Translations under genes and position numbers: made by a program
Notes under the pieces: model-generated
The model's database searches: none
Seen by the model: the letters and a program-made list of their open reading frames with translations, nothing else
What the model was told of the DNA's origin: nothing
Source of the DNA: Trichobilharzia szidati
Lineage: Eukaryota; Platyhelminthes; Trematoda; Strigeidida; Schistosomatidae
Assembly (NCBI GenBank): GCA_944472155.2
Contig: OX235273.1
Coordinates: forward strand, 2,515,204-2,579,203
Direction of reading: 5' to 3'
Length of the DNA stretch: 64,000 nt
Shown here: positions 10,407 through 20,589 of the stretch, one piece after another
Position numbering within the stretch: the stretch's first letter is position 1
Layout of the letters: every line of letters starts with the position of its first letter

Positions 10407-12047
10407 ATGGCTGTAGAAAGTAACCTTAGAAATGGCACCAAAACACCTTACTCTGTAGTCACAAGGGCTTCAGCCGGAGAAGGCAAAAACGCAGGGACAC
10501 CAACCCCAAATCGCATACCCATCCTAAAGACCCTTGTAGGACTCGTCTGTCCTGATACTATGCCTGCACTGCCACAGTCTAGTACTGAAACGGCGCAGGC
10601 AATACTAGTAGGACAGGATACTACACCTGCACCAACTGAAAGCCAATGTGTGAAGTACAACAAACCTAAAAGGAAACGCTCAAGACGTCATAAGACCTCG
10701 AAGGCGTCACCAAGTAAGGGAGACGAATGCCAGGCGTGCAATATCATTGTTTCTAAAGCTGACTCAGCTTTCGAATGCAATTTTTGCAAACGGTGGGTGC
10801 ACTGCCGTTGCGACAAAGAGGTACCGAAATCATACTACGAGTTTATGAGAAATAACCCGTGCCCATGGTTTTGGTACATCTGTCCACTCTGTCGCCCTGG
10901 TGTAGTCACACAGAGCGTGTCTGCGGTTAGCAGAAACTTCACGCCGCCCTTGTGTCCCAACACGGTCTTATGTAGCTCCCCACCTGCTAACATCACATTG
11001 CCAAAACTTGGCATAGACAGTAAGAAGGACACTCCAGTCCTACTGACCGAAAATGCCAATTTTCACAAGGTGAAGATTCACAAGGTTGGACCTAAAACAT
11101 TAAGGAAAGATAGAATTAGAGAAGCACCACTTGCATCCACAAGCAAGCTTGGTAACACAATAAAGGCTGGCCAGAACCCGATGAAGCCTAAAGTTGCTGA
11201 TGCTGCAAAGGAACATGAGAAGCCAAAGGCCAAACCTAAGTCTGAGGTTAATCGGTCTAATTCGCTCATCCTCTTTAACGTACCTGTGAGCAAGGACAGC
11301 TTGCTTGAACAGCGGGCCCTGTTTGATCAGGAACAGTGGTCCAACCTGTGCAATAAACTAGGTCTGAATATTAATTCAGTGAAATTGTGCGGGCTGTACA
11401 GGGGTGTCCACACACCTCAAGGTAAGCCACCCCCATTACGGGTTACACTGGACTCTGCCGAAGAGGCCGAAAAGGTACTATTGATGGCTCAGGTACTAGC
11501 CATCGATAGAAGCTCTAACATAAGGGTGAGACAAGACAGACCATGGGCTGTCAGACAAATGGCAAGGGAGTCACCGGAACTTTTGCCTTCCACCTCTATG
11601 GTAGTTCACGGTGTCCCGGAGCTGGAAACTGGCACTGCCTGTGAAAAACACATGCATGACGTACAGCAGTGGAGATGGCTGTCGTCTCAGATGGCCCTTG
11701 GCGCTTCTGGAGCCATCTCTGTTTACCGACTACCTCGCCCCGCTCATCTCACACTGATTAGCTCCCCAAAGCTGCTTAGTGTCACATTCAACTCCCCAGA
11801 GCAGTTGGCCATAACACTTCAACGGTGGTATGAGATCAAGGGGAAAATGGGAGGACACATCCGATGTTGCGAAAGCAGACCTCGAACCATAAGGAGGCAG
11901 CAAACTGAGGCCTTAATACGTCCCCAAGCTTCAGTGACACTCGAGCGATGCAGTTCTGAGAATAACAGTCTGTGCCACTCAAGTGTCCTGCCTAAATCCA
12001 AGGGAAAAAACCACAATGGGCCGGTTCCATCGGAACTGGCCAATTAG
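10407..12047 (+). CDS. Element D ORF1: PHD-finger RNA-binding protein
   Basis: ORF1 of CR1-like elements binds the element RNA in the ribonucleoprotein particle. This protein has 546 residues. A basic segment (KRKRSRRHK) lies around residues 88-97. A C4HC3 PHD-type zinc finger follows at about 111-166, with CxxC, CxxC, WVHC and CPLC visible. An RRM-like region spans about 286-390, starting at NSLILFNVPVS. The C-terminal third is less clear. The ATG at 10407 follows an upstream stop. The reading frame ends at TAG 12045-12047, 34 nt after a slippery heptamer, and overlaps the -1 frame of ORF2 from 11996. Confidence 0.9.
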   Translation: MAVESNLRNGTKTPYSVVTRASAGEGKNAGTPTPNRIPILKTLVGLVCPDTMPALPQSSTETAQAILVGQDTTPAPTESQCVKYNKPKRKRSRRHKTSKASPSKGDECQACNIIVSKADSAFECNFCKRWVHCRCDKEVPKSYYEFMRNNPCPWFWYICPLCRPGVVTQSVSAVSRNFTPPLCPNTVLCSSPPANITLPKLGIDSKKDTPVLLTENANFHKVKIHKVGPKTLRKDRIREAPLASTSKLGNTIKAGQNPMKPKVADAAKEHEKPKAKPKSEVNRSNSLILFNVPVSKDSLLEQRALFDQEQWSNLCNKLGLNINSVKLCGLYRGVHTPQGKPPPLRVTLDSAEEAEKVLLMAQVLAIDRSSNIRVRQDRPWAVRQMARESPELLPSTSMVVHGVPELETGTACEKHMHDVQQWRWLSSQMALGASGAISVYRLPRPAHLTLISSPKLLSVTFNSPEQLAITLQRWYEIKGKMGGHIRCCESRPRTIRRQQTEALIRPQASVTLERCSSENNSLCHSSVLPKSKGKNHNGPVPSELAN

Positions 12048-14944
12048 TCCCAACACTAAGTTCCCTACCAGCAGATAGCTTCACGTCAACTACCCCAAAA
12101 CACGCTGAGGTTGTAAGACTCACTGTCAGCTGCCTGTATAGCAATGTGAGGGGGCTGAGAGTAAAAATAGGTGAACTCCGAAATCTCCAAGCACACCTAC
12201 AACTGAAAATAATCATCCTCACCGAAACATGGCTAACCCCCACTATCGCCGATAATGAAATCAGTATAGGTGATATGGTTTTGGTCAGGAGAGACAGGGA
12301 TAATAAGGAAGGAGGGGGAGTTGCCATATACTTTGATAGGCAACTTAAATGTGTTCGCGCAACGAACCCACCACTTATTGAACTCCCAGACTCCATATGG
12401 TGTCATTTCACCGTAGGCCACACCAAGCATTTACTTGGTGGCATCTACCGATCTCCCACCTGTGGGGCAGAGCACAATCAGCTACTGCTCAGCACTATCA
12501 CAGGGATACGAGACTTGGGCTATGACCAAATCACCATTGCTGGAGATTTCAATGCCCCATCACTGAACCTTGGCTCGGGGTATGCTAAGGGAAAATTCGG
12601 CCGAAATCTACTGCAAGCTATTCGGGACACGGGACTGACTGAGAATGTTGGAGACGACACTAGGTGGGGCCCTAGTGGAAAGTCATCAAAACTAGACTAC
12701 ATTCTAACTAGTGACCAACTACTCGTCGAAAAGGTCCAGGTCATGACTCCTCTAGGAAGTAGTGACCATGCAGTCATAGGTTTCGACCTCGTTCTCCGTG
12801 AGCACTTGCAGTGGGACGCTACGCAACCATGTCTGTGTTACAGCAAAGCTGACTACGCTGAAATGCGGAGGCTCTTGTCCAATGCAGACTGGCCCTTAGC
12901 ATGGGATGAGCTGTCTGTGGATGAACACTGGGAAGCGGTAAAAAAGATTATTCATACAGCGATCTCGGATACCGTCCCTTTAGTCACAGCACAGCCAAAA
13001 AGAAAATCATCATGGTTAAAGAGAGGCACGCAGCGTATTCTACAAGCAAAGAGGAAGGCTTGGTTTACGTGGCGCGTATCTAGAAGCCAGATCGACCATG
13101 ATGCATACCTGGAACTCAGGAACCGGTGCAATGCAAGAGTCAGGAGGGACAGAAGGTCATTCCAGGCTAACCTTGCTAAAAAACTCCTGGCAAACCCGAA
13201 GAATTTGTACCGATTCATGTCGGAAAGGAAACCAACCAACCAAGGGGCTTGCGCCCTAGTAGGCCAAAACGGTCAATATCTCACTAGTCTGGAGATGGCT
13301 GAAACATTCAGTTTAGCCTTCGCCAAACAGCTAAACAGCAATGTGGGTATTACCGTTACGAACCAAAATGGTGGCATGACTATTTCACAGGAGGAAGACC
13401 AAATAGCCAACCCTCAAATAAACCCTGCAATAGTACTGATAAAGCTGCAGCGACTTATACCTGGGAAGTCCCCAGGTTGTGATGACATCAGGCCATCTGT
13501 TCTGAAACAGTGCGCCGAAGCTCTCTGTAGGCCTTTATGCGACTTGTTCCAACACTCCATGGAATCGGGGAAACTGCCAAAGGAATGGAAAAGAAGCATC
13601 CTTTCTCCGATCTTCAAGGGTGGGGATGGGCAAAATCCCACCAGTTATAGACCAGTAGCTCTACTCCCAGTGGTATCGAAAGTACTGGAAAGTATTATTG
13701 ATGATCACATCAGGGAATATCTGGATAGGTCTAAAATACTCCATGAAGCCCAACACGGTTTCAGGAAAGGAAGATCCTGCGTCACTAACTTATTATCAGC
13801 TTGGGACGATTGGACATCATGCTGGGATATGAATGTTCCTGTCCATGTGATCTTCCTAGACTCTGAGAAGGCATTTGACACTGTTCACCATGACCTTCTC
13901 CTACACAAAATAAGCCAGGTAGGTCTAGGTAAACCACTCCTGTCATGGTTGAAGGACTACCTAACTGAAAGGCAATTTTGCACCAAGGTCAATCGAGTCC
14001 GATCATCTTGGCACAGCTCGTCATCAGGAGTGTCGCAGGGTTCTATCCTGGGACCACTGATGTTCTTGATTTTTATCAATGATTTACCATGCCGTCTAAA
14101 CTGCCCGACTCTTCTATACGCTGATGACGTAAAGATATGGAGGGCGGTAAAGTGTCCGGAGGACTCAGATAGGCTGCAGGCAGATCTAAGGCTTCTGGAA
14201 GACTGGGCGGTAACCAGTGGAATGACTTTCAACCTGAAAAAGTGCAAAGTAATGAAGTTACGCACCTGTAGACTGCAGAATGCAAGTTACACCCTGTGCA
14301 ATGAAAGCTTGTCCTGCTCAACGTCGGAACGTGACTTAGGTCTAGTTCTAACGGATAAAATGGACACAAGCGTGAATTACACGGGGGATGTAGCGAGGGC
14401 ATATGCGGTCATACACTTTACACATAGACAATTAGGTGCACTCACTCCTGAGCTCTTTCTAAGGTTGTATAAAACATACGTCAGACCGCATCTTGAAGTG
14501 CATAATATCATTGCACCCCCACTGCTTAAAAGAGACGCCAACCTCTTGGAAAGAACCCAACGACGGGCAACAAAAGGAGTGGTTGGTCTCCGAAATAAAC
14601 CATATGACGAAAGGCTGAAGAAATTAGGCCTATTCACACTCAGTTACCGTCGCCTGAGGGGGGATTTAATTACTGCCTACAAAATAACAAATGATCAGAA
14701 TCACCCGAACAAAGGTGTTCTGCCATTGAGTAGTTATAGGCTCCCTCGTGGAAATCCCAGAAGGATAGCTCATCAGAGGGCAAGGAGCCGGGTGCGCTCC
14801 CACTTCTTTTCCCTGCGGGTTTGCCGTCCCTGGAATTCCTTACCGGCAGACGTAGCTATGGCACCATCTGTGGACGCCTTTAAGCGAAGGCTGGACAACC
14901 TTGCAGCGACACAAGGACTGTATCCAAATGGCCTATCCCTTTAA
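11996..14944 (+). CDS. Element D ORF2: endonuclease-reverse transcriptase (by -1 frameshift)
   Basis: ORF2 is open from 11996 to 14944. The endonuclease begins with SNVRGL and has TETW, GGGVAIYF, GGIYRSPT, AGDFNAP and SSDH. The RT has SYRPVALLPVVSKVLE, QHGFRKGRSC, FLDSEKAFDTVHH, SGVSQGSILGP and the active site YADD, followed by thumb and a C-terminal domain. The first ATG in this frame is at 12275, after TETW, so an AUG start would destroy the endonuclease. The frame is -1 relative to ORF1, and a signal for that shift sits at the start of the overlap. The product would be an ORF1-ORF2 fusion made at low frequency. Start by non-AUG initiation or reinitiation is the alternative. Confidence 0.9.
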   Translation: MQGKKPQWAGSIGTGQLVPTLSSLPADSFTSTTPKHAEVVRLTVSCLYSNVRGLRVKIGELRNLQAHLQLKIIILTETWLTPTIADNEISIGDMVLVRRDRDNKEGGGVAIYFDRQLKCVRATNPPLIELPDSIWCHFTVGHTKHLLGGIYRSPTCGAEHNQLLLSTITGIRDLGYDQITIAGDFNAPSLNLGSGYAKGKFGRNLLQAIRDTGLTENVGDDTRWGPSGKSSKLDYILTSDQLLVEKVQVMTPLGSSDHAVIGFDLVLREHLQWDATQPCLCYSKADYAEMRRLLSNADWPLAWDELSVDEHWEAVKKIIHTAISDTVPLVTAQPKRKSSWLKRGTQRILQAKRKAWFTWRVSRSQIDHDAYLELRNRCNARVRRDRRSFQANLAKKLLANPKNLYRFMSERKPTNQGACALVGQNGQYLTSLEMAETFSLAFAKQLNSNVGITVTNQNGGMTISQEEDQIANPQINPAIVLIKLQRLIPGKSPGCDDIRPSVLKQCAEALCRPLCDLFQHSMESGKLPKEWKRSILSPIFKGGDGQNPTSYRPVALLPVVSKVLESIIDDHIREYLDRSKILHEAQHGFRKGRSCVTNLLSAWDDWTSCWDMNVPVHVIFLDSEKAFDTVHHDLLLHKISQVGLGKPLLSWLKDYLTERQFCTKVNRVRSSWHSSSSGVSQGSILGPLMFLIFINDLPCRLNCPTLLYADDVKIWRAVKCPEDSDRLQADLRLLEDWAVTSGMTFNLKKCKVMKLRTCRLQNASYTLCNESLSCSTSERDLGLVLTDKMDTSVNYTGDVARAYAVIHFTHRQLGALTPELFLRLYKTYVRPHLEVHNIIAPPLLKRDANLLERTQRRATKGVVGLRNKPYDERLKKLGLFTLSYRRLRGDLITAYKITNDQNHPNKGVLPLSSYRLPRGNPRRIAHQRARSRVRSHFFSLRVCRPWNSLPADVAMAPSVDAFKRRLDNLAATQGLYPNGLSL
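12005..12041 (+). promoter_or_regulatory. Predicted -1 programmed ribosomal frameshift signal of element D
   Basis: The heptamer A AAA AAC (12005-12011) is in the ORF1 phase required for tandem slippage. After a 7-nt spacer comes a perfect 10-bp hairpin: GGCCGGTTCC at 12019-12028 pairs with GGAACTGGCC at 12032-12041 (one G-U pair, 3-nt loop). The ORF1 stop follows 3 nt after the stem. Slippage leads into ORF2 with no stop. Confidence 0.85.
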
Positions 14945-15415
14945 AATCGCATATACCATTCAAAGGTAGACAATTAAACTGGTCGTTTTACTTCTTCACA
15001 TTCCCTTCAGTCTTACTCTCCTGACAGCTTTAACTACACTTATTATTATTATTATTATTACTGGTATATATATATATGTATACCGGTTGACTGACTGTTG
15101 TTACGTTTTCTTATTTTTTCTCTGTCTATTAGTCTGAATACCTTTGCTAATTATATCTATTATTATTATTATCTCTTTTCCATTGACGACGATACCGAAA
15201 GACTAACTGGTGAAAGGATCAACTCCATTCACAGCAGTAACAGTCTTAACACACCTCATACTACAAACCACATATAATTAATTCCAGCACTACTCCTTTT
15301 GGAGTCAACCAAAGCTACGACAGTCGAGTGGCGGGACGAGCTACACAGACGTTTACCAAAGATCAGGAACCTCTACCTCACAATCAAGAGGCGAGCGCAA
15401 AGAAATCAAATTGGT
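14945..15415 (+). other. 3' UTR of D and unassigned spacer with microsatellites
   Basis: ATT repeats lie at about 15041-15060, a TA run at 15066-15077 and another ATT run at 15158-15172. One of these is probably D's 3' end. The rest (to the C' boundary near 15416) has no recognised feature. Confidence 0.6.
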
Positions 15416-17046
15416 TTATACTAGCTCGTAAAAACGATATTGGATATTGGATATTGGACCTATAATTTCGGAGGCTCTCAGATGGGAACTAGAACTACTA
15501 TCGTTTGCAAACTCTTGTAGTTTGTCATTAAGCACCTTTCTGAAGGAGGCCAATGTACTTGCTTGACGCATTTCCATTGGTAGTTTATTCCATATCTGTG
15601 CATACCTAATCAAGTAAAACTTTTGCCTGGTGGCTGTTTTACATTGTTCGATAGCTACTGTACCCTTAGTGTGTCTTAGTTTGTAACCATTGTCATCTGA
15701 AAGTCGAGTGCCATTAGTGGAGGTGAAAACTAAGCTGTTTAGAAGCTTATAGTGAAGTGTCAAGTTTAGTCTCAGGCGTCTTAGCCATAGTGTTTCTAGT
15801 CCTAGGGTATCACATCTAGTGGAGTAGTTCGTACCATTTTCAGTTCCGAGTAATTTTGACGTGAAGTACCTCTGCACTCCCTCGACTTTCAATTTGTCCT
15901 CTATGCGTATGCTACTATACATGAATCAACAGTAATCAAATAAAGGACGCACACAAACCTTGTACAACAGAATTCTAGACTCATTTCTGTAGAAGTTCCT
16001 GAGTAGAAAGCCGATAACTCTGCGTGACTTTGACACTTGTTTGGAGATATGTTCAGAAAACGATAAGTTATGTGAATATTTCAGCCCTAGGTCCACTACA
16101 GATTCCAGTCGTTGAAGTGCATGGCCTTGAATTGTCAGGTCAAGTTCTAAATTGTTGCAACCTATGCAGAGCCAGCCACATTTTTCGACATTAAATTGGA
16201 GTTGCCAGGTGTCACACCATCTATCCATTTTTTTTAATTCTTGCTGTATGGCGTTTACTGTTATTCCAAGATCTGTGTTCTTGCATTTATACGTCACTTT
16301 TAAGTCATCTGCATATAGTATTGGTTTACCTACACTAAAGCATTCACAGATACTGTTTATATATATTATGAATAAGAGTGGGCCTAATACACTTCCCTGG
16401 ATTACACCACTACTTACTGGTTTAGGCCTTGAGATTATCGAGCCAACTTTCGTTGTCTGACTTCGGCCACAGAGAAATGATTTTATCCAGCTCAGGAGAG
16501 GATCACATATCCCTAGTGAGCATAACCTGCTGACTAGCAGATTATGGGGAACTCTGTCGAAGGCTTTTGTTATATCGAGATATAGTACAATTACTAGTTC
16601 TCTGTTGTCCCTACTTCGAGTAACTTCGTTGAAAAAGTCTATGTGACAGGTCACACATGATCTCTTTTTAAGAAATCCGTGTTGTGATGGATTGATAAGT
16701 TCATGTTCTAGTAAGTTTCTGACACTTGGTCTTTAACCACTTTCTCCATTATTCGGGATATTACCGGTGTTATATTGATAGGTCGATAGTTGCATACACT
16801 GGTTTTGACCCCTGCTTTGTGCTTAGGTAATATGTATGTGGTTTTCCACACTTCAGGATAAGTTCCAGTTTCCAACGAGAGAGTAAATATTCTTAGTAAC
16901 AAGACTACCATTTCCGTGCTTCCATTTTTGTACATGACAGATGGTATGTCATCTGTTCCAGTACTACCATTAGACTTCAAAGTCTTAATCGCTGAGTCTA
17001 TATTTTGTATATTAAAGTCTATTTCGCCTAATTTGTGGTTGCTTTT
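15416..17046 (-). pseudogene. Element C copy 2, 3' half of ORF2 (RT to C-terminus)
   Basis: This minus-strand RT part of family C is split into three open pieces (16708-16980, 15926-16654, 15416-15922). It includes the intact active-site motif LYADDLK, which copy 1 lacks. The stop near 16706 is the one seen at 8636 in copy 1, and another break lies at 15922-15926. Upstream it is cut at 17046 by the LTR retrotransposon, and the rest resumes at 22422. Confidence 0.9.
17042..17046. repeat. Target-site duplication of the LTR element (left)
   Basis: The five bases CTTTT also follow the other end of the insertion (22422-22426). In uninterrupted copy 1 of C the site occurs once, as AAAAG at 8300-8304. 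Confidence 0.8.
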
Positions 17047-17405
17047 TGTTATGTATGTGAATATGAGGACCTTGTAGACTACGAGCGAATCTAACTAATG
17101 CGCTGGCTAATCTGTCTTAATCGCACGTCAACAACAACAATAATACCGCCGGGCACGCAAGACAAATAAAAGAGAAGACTGGACGTTGATATGAGAGCTT
17201 TTACTGTCTCAAACAACAGTCGAAAATGTTAAACAACAACTCCGTATTTATACAATTAGAAAAATCAATGTCACATTTTAAAAATATTAACGACCTTGGG
17301 GATTCAGTAATTTAAATCAATAATCACGCAGATGCGTGAAATCAATGATTATGCTAATGTGTGAAATAAATAATGAATATTAATGATTCCCCTGCGTATA
17401 TATTA
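17047..17405 (-). repeat. 3' LTR
   Basis: This 359-bp direct repeat matches 19842-20179 joined to 22401-22421. In element orientation it begins TAATATATACGCAGGG and ends CATAACA. Confidence 0.9.
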
Positions 17406-17417
17406 CCTCCCCCTTTT
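17406..17417 (-). promoter_or_regulatory. Polypurine tract
   Basis: AAAAGGGGGAGG in element orientation lies immediately upstream of the 3' LTR, the standard position for the plus-strand DNA primer. Confidence 0.85.
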
Positions 17418-17438
17418 AAAAAGAATCTTGCAATCAGT

Positions 17439-19817
17439 TTAGTATCTTTTTTCCTTGGGGTCGATTTGGAAAGGAACTGTTTGTGTTCGTTTGCGCTGGG
17501 ATCGTCGGCTGGGTAGCATCTCTTGTTTTGCTTCTGGTTTGACTGGTGGTATTTTGAAAGTTTCCAGTAGTAATTCCAGTGGCAATTTAGGTTCTTGGGA
17601 TGTAGTATATCGACGTCGTATCTGATTTTTATGTCTAATCCACCATTCATCCCCAACTTTAACCTTGTACATTACAGTTCCATGTCGACATTCTATCAAG
17701 CCTTCGGCCCATTTTCTGTTCCTCGGTCGATAATCGCGCACATAGACGGCATCACCCTTGCGGTAATACGTCAGACTATTTCTTCGTTGATGTGACGAAG
17801 ATGGTAACATGGAGTGGTGATGAGTTCGTAGCATTCGACCCATTAGAAGTTCTGCAGGGCTTTTCTTCTGTTCTGCCAGTGGTGTAGTTCGGTATACAAA
17901 AAGAAAGTTTTGTATTGCTTCCGGTTTCGCCCCTCCCCCTGCTTTCAACAACGCTCGTTTGAAAGTGTCGACAAATCTTTCTGCCTGACCGTTGGATTGA
18001 GGGTGATAAGGTGGCGTCCGCACGTGTTGTATACCGTTTCTCTTGCAAAATTCCTGGAACGCTTGTGAGGTGAACTGACTGCCATTGTCAGATACGATGA
18101 TTTCTGGTATACCGTGACATGCGAAGATCTTTTCCAGGACTGATACTGTTCTGCTGCTAGAAGGTGGTGTCACTTGTACTACCTCCGGCCACTTTGAGTA
18201 AGAGTCCACGAGAACCAAGTAGTATATACCTTCTATCGGCCCAGCAAAATCCACATGTAGGCGGGACCATGGTTTTGACGTGGGCCATGATCTCGGTGGC
18301 GGATCTTTGGCTGCAATGACAGACATTACTTTCAGTTTTTGAGCAGAGCCTCTCTTACTGGAGCTAACAGTTTCTACTTTGTTGCTACCAGACATCGAAG
18401 CACTTTTTGCGCAGCCATACTCACTATGACGATTCGAAGTTGGTTTTTCATTAATCCCGTCATTCTTTCTAATGGGCTTAGGTCTAATATATCTGTCTCT
18501 TACTTCTGGCTTTCTTGTTGAGGGCTCAATACTTTCAATCTTCTGGCATACACTGCTCAACGGAATCTCTGACAGGTGCAGCTTCTCGAACCAGTCTAAA
18601 CCCAAGAGGTCAAGGTTTGAATTATTGATGTAGCACGTGCCGACGAAATGACTATCGCGAAAACCAACGCTACATTTAATTTCTCCATTCAATCGAAGTC
18701 TTCCACCACATGCACTAATTGCTATTTGATTTGTCTTCTCTATGGCAGGGCATCCCAACTTCTGCCATAATTTCTTTGATATTATTGTAATGTCGGATGC
18801 TGTGTCGATTTGTAGGCGTGCCGGCCGTGTATTAATCGTCAGATCGATATATTTGCGAGGTGCTGGAGTACTAATATGATATGCCGCAGTAACACCCAAA
18901 GACTTGAGCTTGTTGCGCCGTCTGGGTCGACTACGAGGTCTGGGTCGGTTGTTGCGTTTGCAGTAGCCATCTTTGTGACCAACAGTACGGCATCGACGGC
19001 ATTTATGCTGTTTGAATGGGCACAAGTTTGAAAAATGCCAGGAGCCACAGTGCCAGCAGGCTGATGGTGGTTTATGCTGAGGATGACGCGGTGCGGTTGA
19101 TGTCGACGGTAATGGATGCACCGCATGCACTTCTGCTGCATTTTGGCTGCCAGACTGCACCAAGACGGTATCGTTGTGAATGTTGATTAAACGCTGATAT
19201 TCTTCACCGACGTCTTTCAAAGTCATTCGTGGATCTTGTTCCAGACGATTTAATAGACGTGTGCGTATATCAGCAAATTTAGGAGACTGCAACCCACAAA
19301 TGAAAATCAGTACCTTGAACTGGTCTTCTGAGAGCGATTTCAGTTTAAAACGTTCACACGTGCGATTGACTATACCCAACTGTGTATGGATATCATCATT
19401 TTCGTTCAAAACTAGTTTCATGCAATGATATCGAGTGTTGAATAAAGATCTCTGATCACCAAACTGATGAAGCAGGGTATGGACAGTTTCATCGAATGAT
19501 CTTTCGCTGGGCTTCTGTGGCAGAATTAAGTTGCAGTATTTATCCAGTTCATCTGCTCCCAATTTTCGAAGTAGAAGCCGTACTTTCCAGGCATCATCTT
19601 TATCCGCAAAGTCTACTCGAAATAGGTCTTCATATCTGCGAAACCAAGTGTCAAAAGTGACGTTCGCATCTGGATCATAAACAAATTCTGAGATGCTGCT
19701 ATCAATGCTGTCGTTGGCTGTAGATGAATCAGCAGAGCGTGATATTTGTAGACCAGCAAGCATTTCCATCAATTTTAGCTGCTGTTCCATTAGTTTCTCT
19801 AAACGCAGTGAGTCCAT
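17439..19817 (-). CDS. gag-protease-integrase polyprotein without reverse transcriptase
   Basis: This intact ORF of about 792 residues starts from the ATG at 19817; the frame is open a little further upstream. The first 250 residues are Gag. Then come two zinc knuckles around CWHCGSWHFSNLC and CRRCRTVGHKDGYC and a basic stretch. An aspartic protease core follows with DTAS in place of DTG/DTGS. After a linker of about 80 residues the integrase core appears, with its three catalytic acids visible in HVDFAGP, VSDNGSQF and NGQAERF, then a C-terminal module ending near the polypurine tract. RT, RNase H and the integrase HHCC finger are absent, yet the frame is unbroken. It resembles the K02A2.6 class of gypsy polyproteins. 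It could be mobilised only by RT supplied in trans. Confidence 0.9.
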   Translation of the reverse strand: MDSLRLEKLMEQQLKLMEMLAGLQISRSADSSTANDSIDSSISEFVYDPDANVTFDTWFRRYEDLFRVDFADKDDAWKVRLLLRKLGADELDKYCNLILPQKPSERSFDETVHTLLHQFGDQRSLFNTRYHCMKLVLNENDDIHTQLGIVNRTCERFKLKSLSEDQFKVLIFICGLQSPKFADIRTRLLNRLEQDPRMTLKDVGEEYQRLINIHNDTVLVQSGSQNAAEVHAVHPLPSTSTAPRHPQHKPPSACWHCGSWHFSNLCPFKQHKCRRCRTVGHKDGYCKRNNRPRPRSRPRRRNKLKSLGVTAAYHISTPAPRKYIDLTINTRPARLQIDTASDITIISKKLWQKLGCPAIEKTNQIAISACGGRLRLNGEIKCSVGFRDSHFVGTCYINNSNLDLLGLDWFEKLHLSEIPLSSVCQKIESIEPSTRKPEVRDRYIRPKPIRKNDGINEKPTSNRHSEYGCAKSASMSGSNKVETVSSSKRGSAQKLKVMSVIAAKDPPPRSWPTSKPWSRLHVDFAGPIEGIYYLVLVDSYSKWPEVVQVTPPSSSRTVSVLEKIFACHGIPEIIVSDNGSQFTSQAFQEFCKRNGIQHVRTPPYHPQSNGQAERFVDTFKRALLKAGGGAKPEAIQNFLFVYRTTPLAEQKKSPAELLMGRMLRTHHHSMLPSSSHQRRNSLTYYRKGDAVYVRDYRPRNRKWAEGLIECRHGTVMYKVKVGDEWWIRHKNQIRRRYTTSQEPKLPLELLLETFKIPPVKPEAKQEMLPSRRSQRKRTQTVPFQIDPKEKRY

Positions 19818-19841
19818 CTTCAGCAAACCCGTCGCCAAATT

Positions 19842-20179
19842 TGTTATGTATGTGAATATGAGGACCTTGTAGACTACGAGCGAATCTAACTAATGCGCTG
19901 GCTAATCTGTCTTAATCGCACGTCAACAACAACAATAATACCGCCGGGCACGCAAGACAAATAAAAGAGAAGACTGGACGTTGATATGAGAGCTTTTACT
20001 GTCTCAAACAACAGTCGAAAATGTTAAACAACAACTCCGTATTTATACAATTAGAAAAATCAATGTCACATTTTAAAAATATTAACGACCTTGGGGATTC
20101 AGTAATTTAAATCAATAATCACGCAGATGCGTGAAATCAATGATTATGCTAATGTGTGAAATAAATAATGAATATTAAT
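19842..20179 (-). repeat. 5' LTR, major part
   Basis: This covers 338 of 359 bases of the 5' LTR. The missing 21 bases are at 22401-22421, beyond the nested insertion. The bases just inside the LTR (19828-19841, AATTTGGCGACGGG in element orientation) are the likely primer-binding site. Confidence 0.9.
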
Positions 20180-20575
20180 AATATAATAATAATAGTATAT
20201 TCTCATTTTTTACATGAGGGACACCAGTTTACAGGCATCATCACTTCGATAAATTACACATACGATTAGTAAATATAGTTAGTAATGATAATATAATAGG
20301 GTACATATTTGTTCATACAAATATAGGAAAAACAAGTTCTATAGGAATGGATAAGAATTATTTAAGTTACATATTTAAATTACATGATTTACGGTTAAAT
20401 AACATGGTTGCTGTCATTTTATCTTTAGTTTGTGGGGAAAATCGGATAACTGGTGATTCAATGGAACACCAACAAATATAGAGATATTGACTTCGCATTA
20501 ACAAAAAAAACCCAAGTATGCGTTGGATGGATTACATACACTTGGGAAAATAAATAAAGCTTGAAGTCAATTCCC
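20180..20575 (-). repeat. Dispersed repeat R1, copy c
   Basis: This copy has the block GACACCAGTTTACAGGC near 20220 and ends with AATAAAGCTTGAAGT at about 20553. The opposite strand encodes a decayed version of the frame better preserved in copy g. Confidence 0.8.
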
Positions 20576-20589
20576 TCATAAAACAATAA

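Larger units (their letters stand above)
10020..15060 (+). mobile_element. CR1-like non-LTR retrotransposon D (coding-complete)
   Basis: This element has both ORFs open: ORF1 with a PHD finger and ORF2 with endonuclease and RT. They are joined by an overlap carrying a -1 frameshift signal. A short 3' UTR ends in ATT repeats near 15041-15060. Both termini are approximate because no target-site duplication was identified. With all catalytic motifs present, it is the best candidate for an autonomous copy here. Confidence 0.85.

Noticed and set aside
17047..17405. Canonical TG...CA LTR ends
   Set aside because: The boundaries fixed by the target-site duplication and polypurine tract give TAAT...AACA. 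Moving them to find TG would break the duplication.
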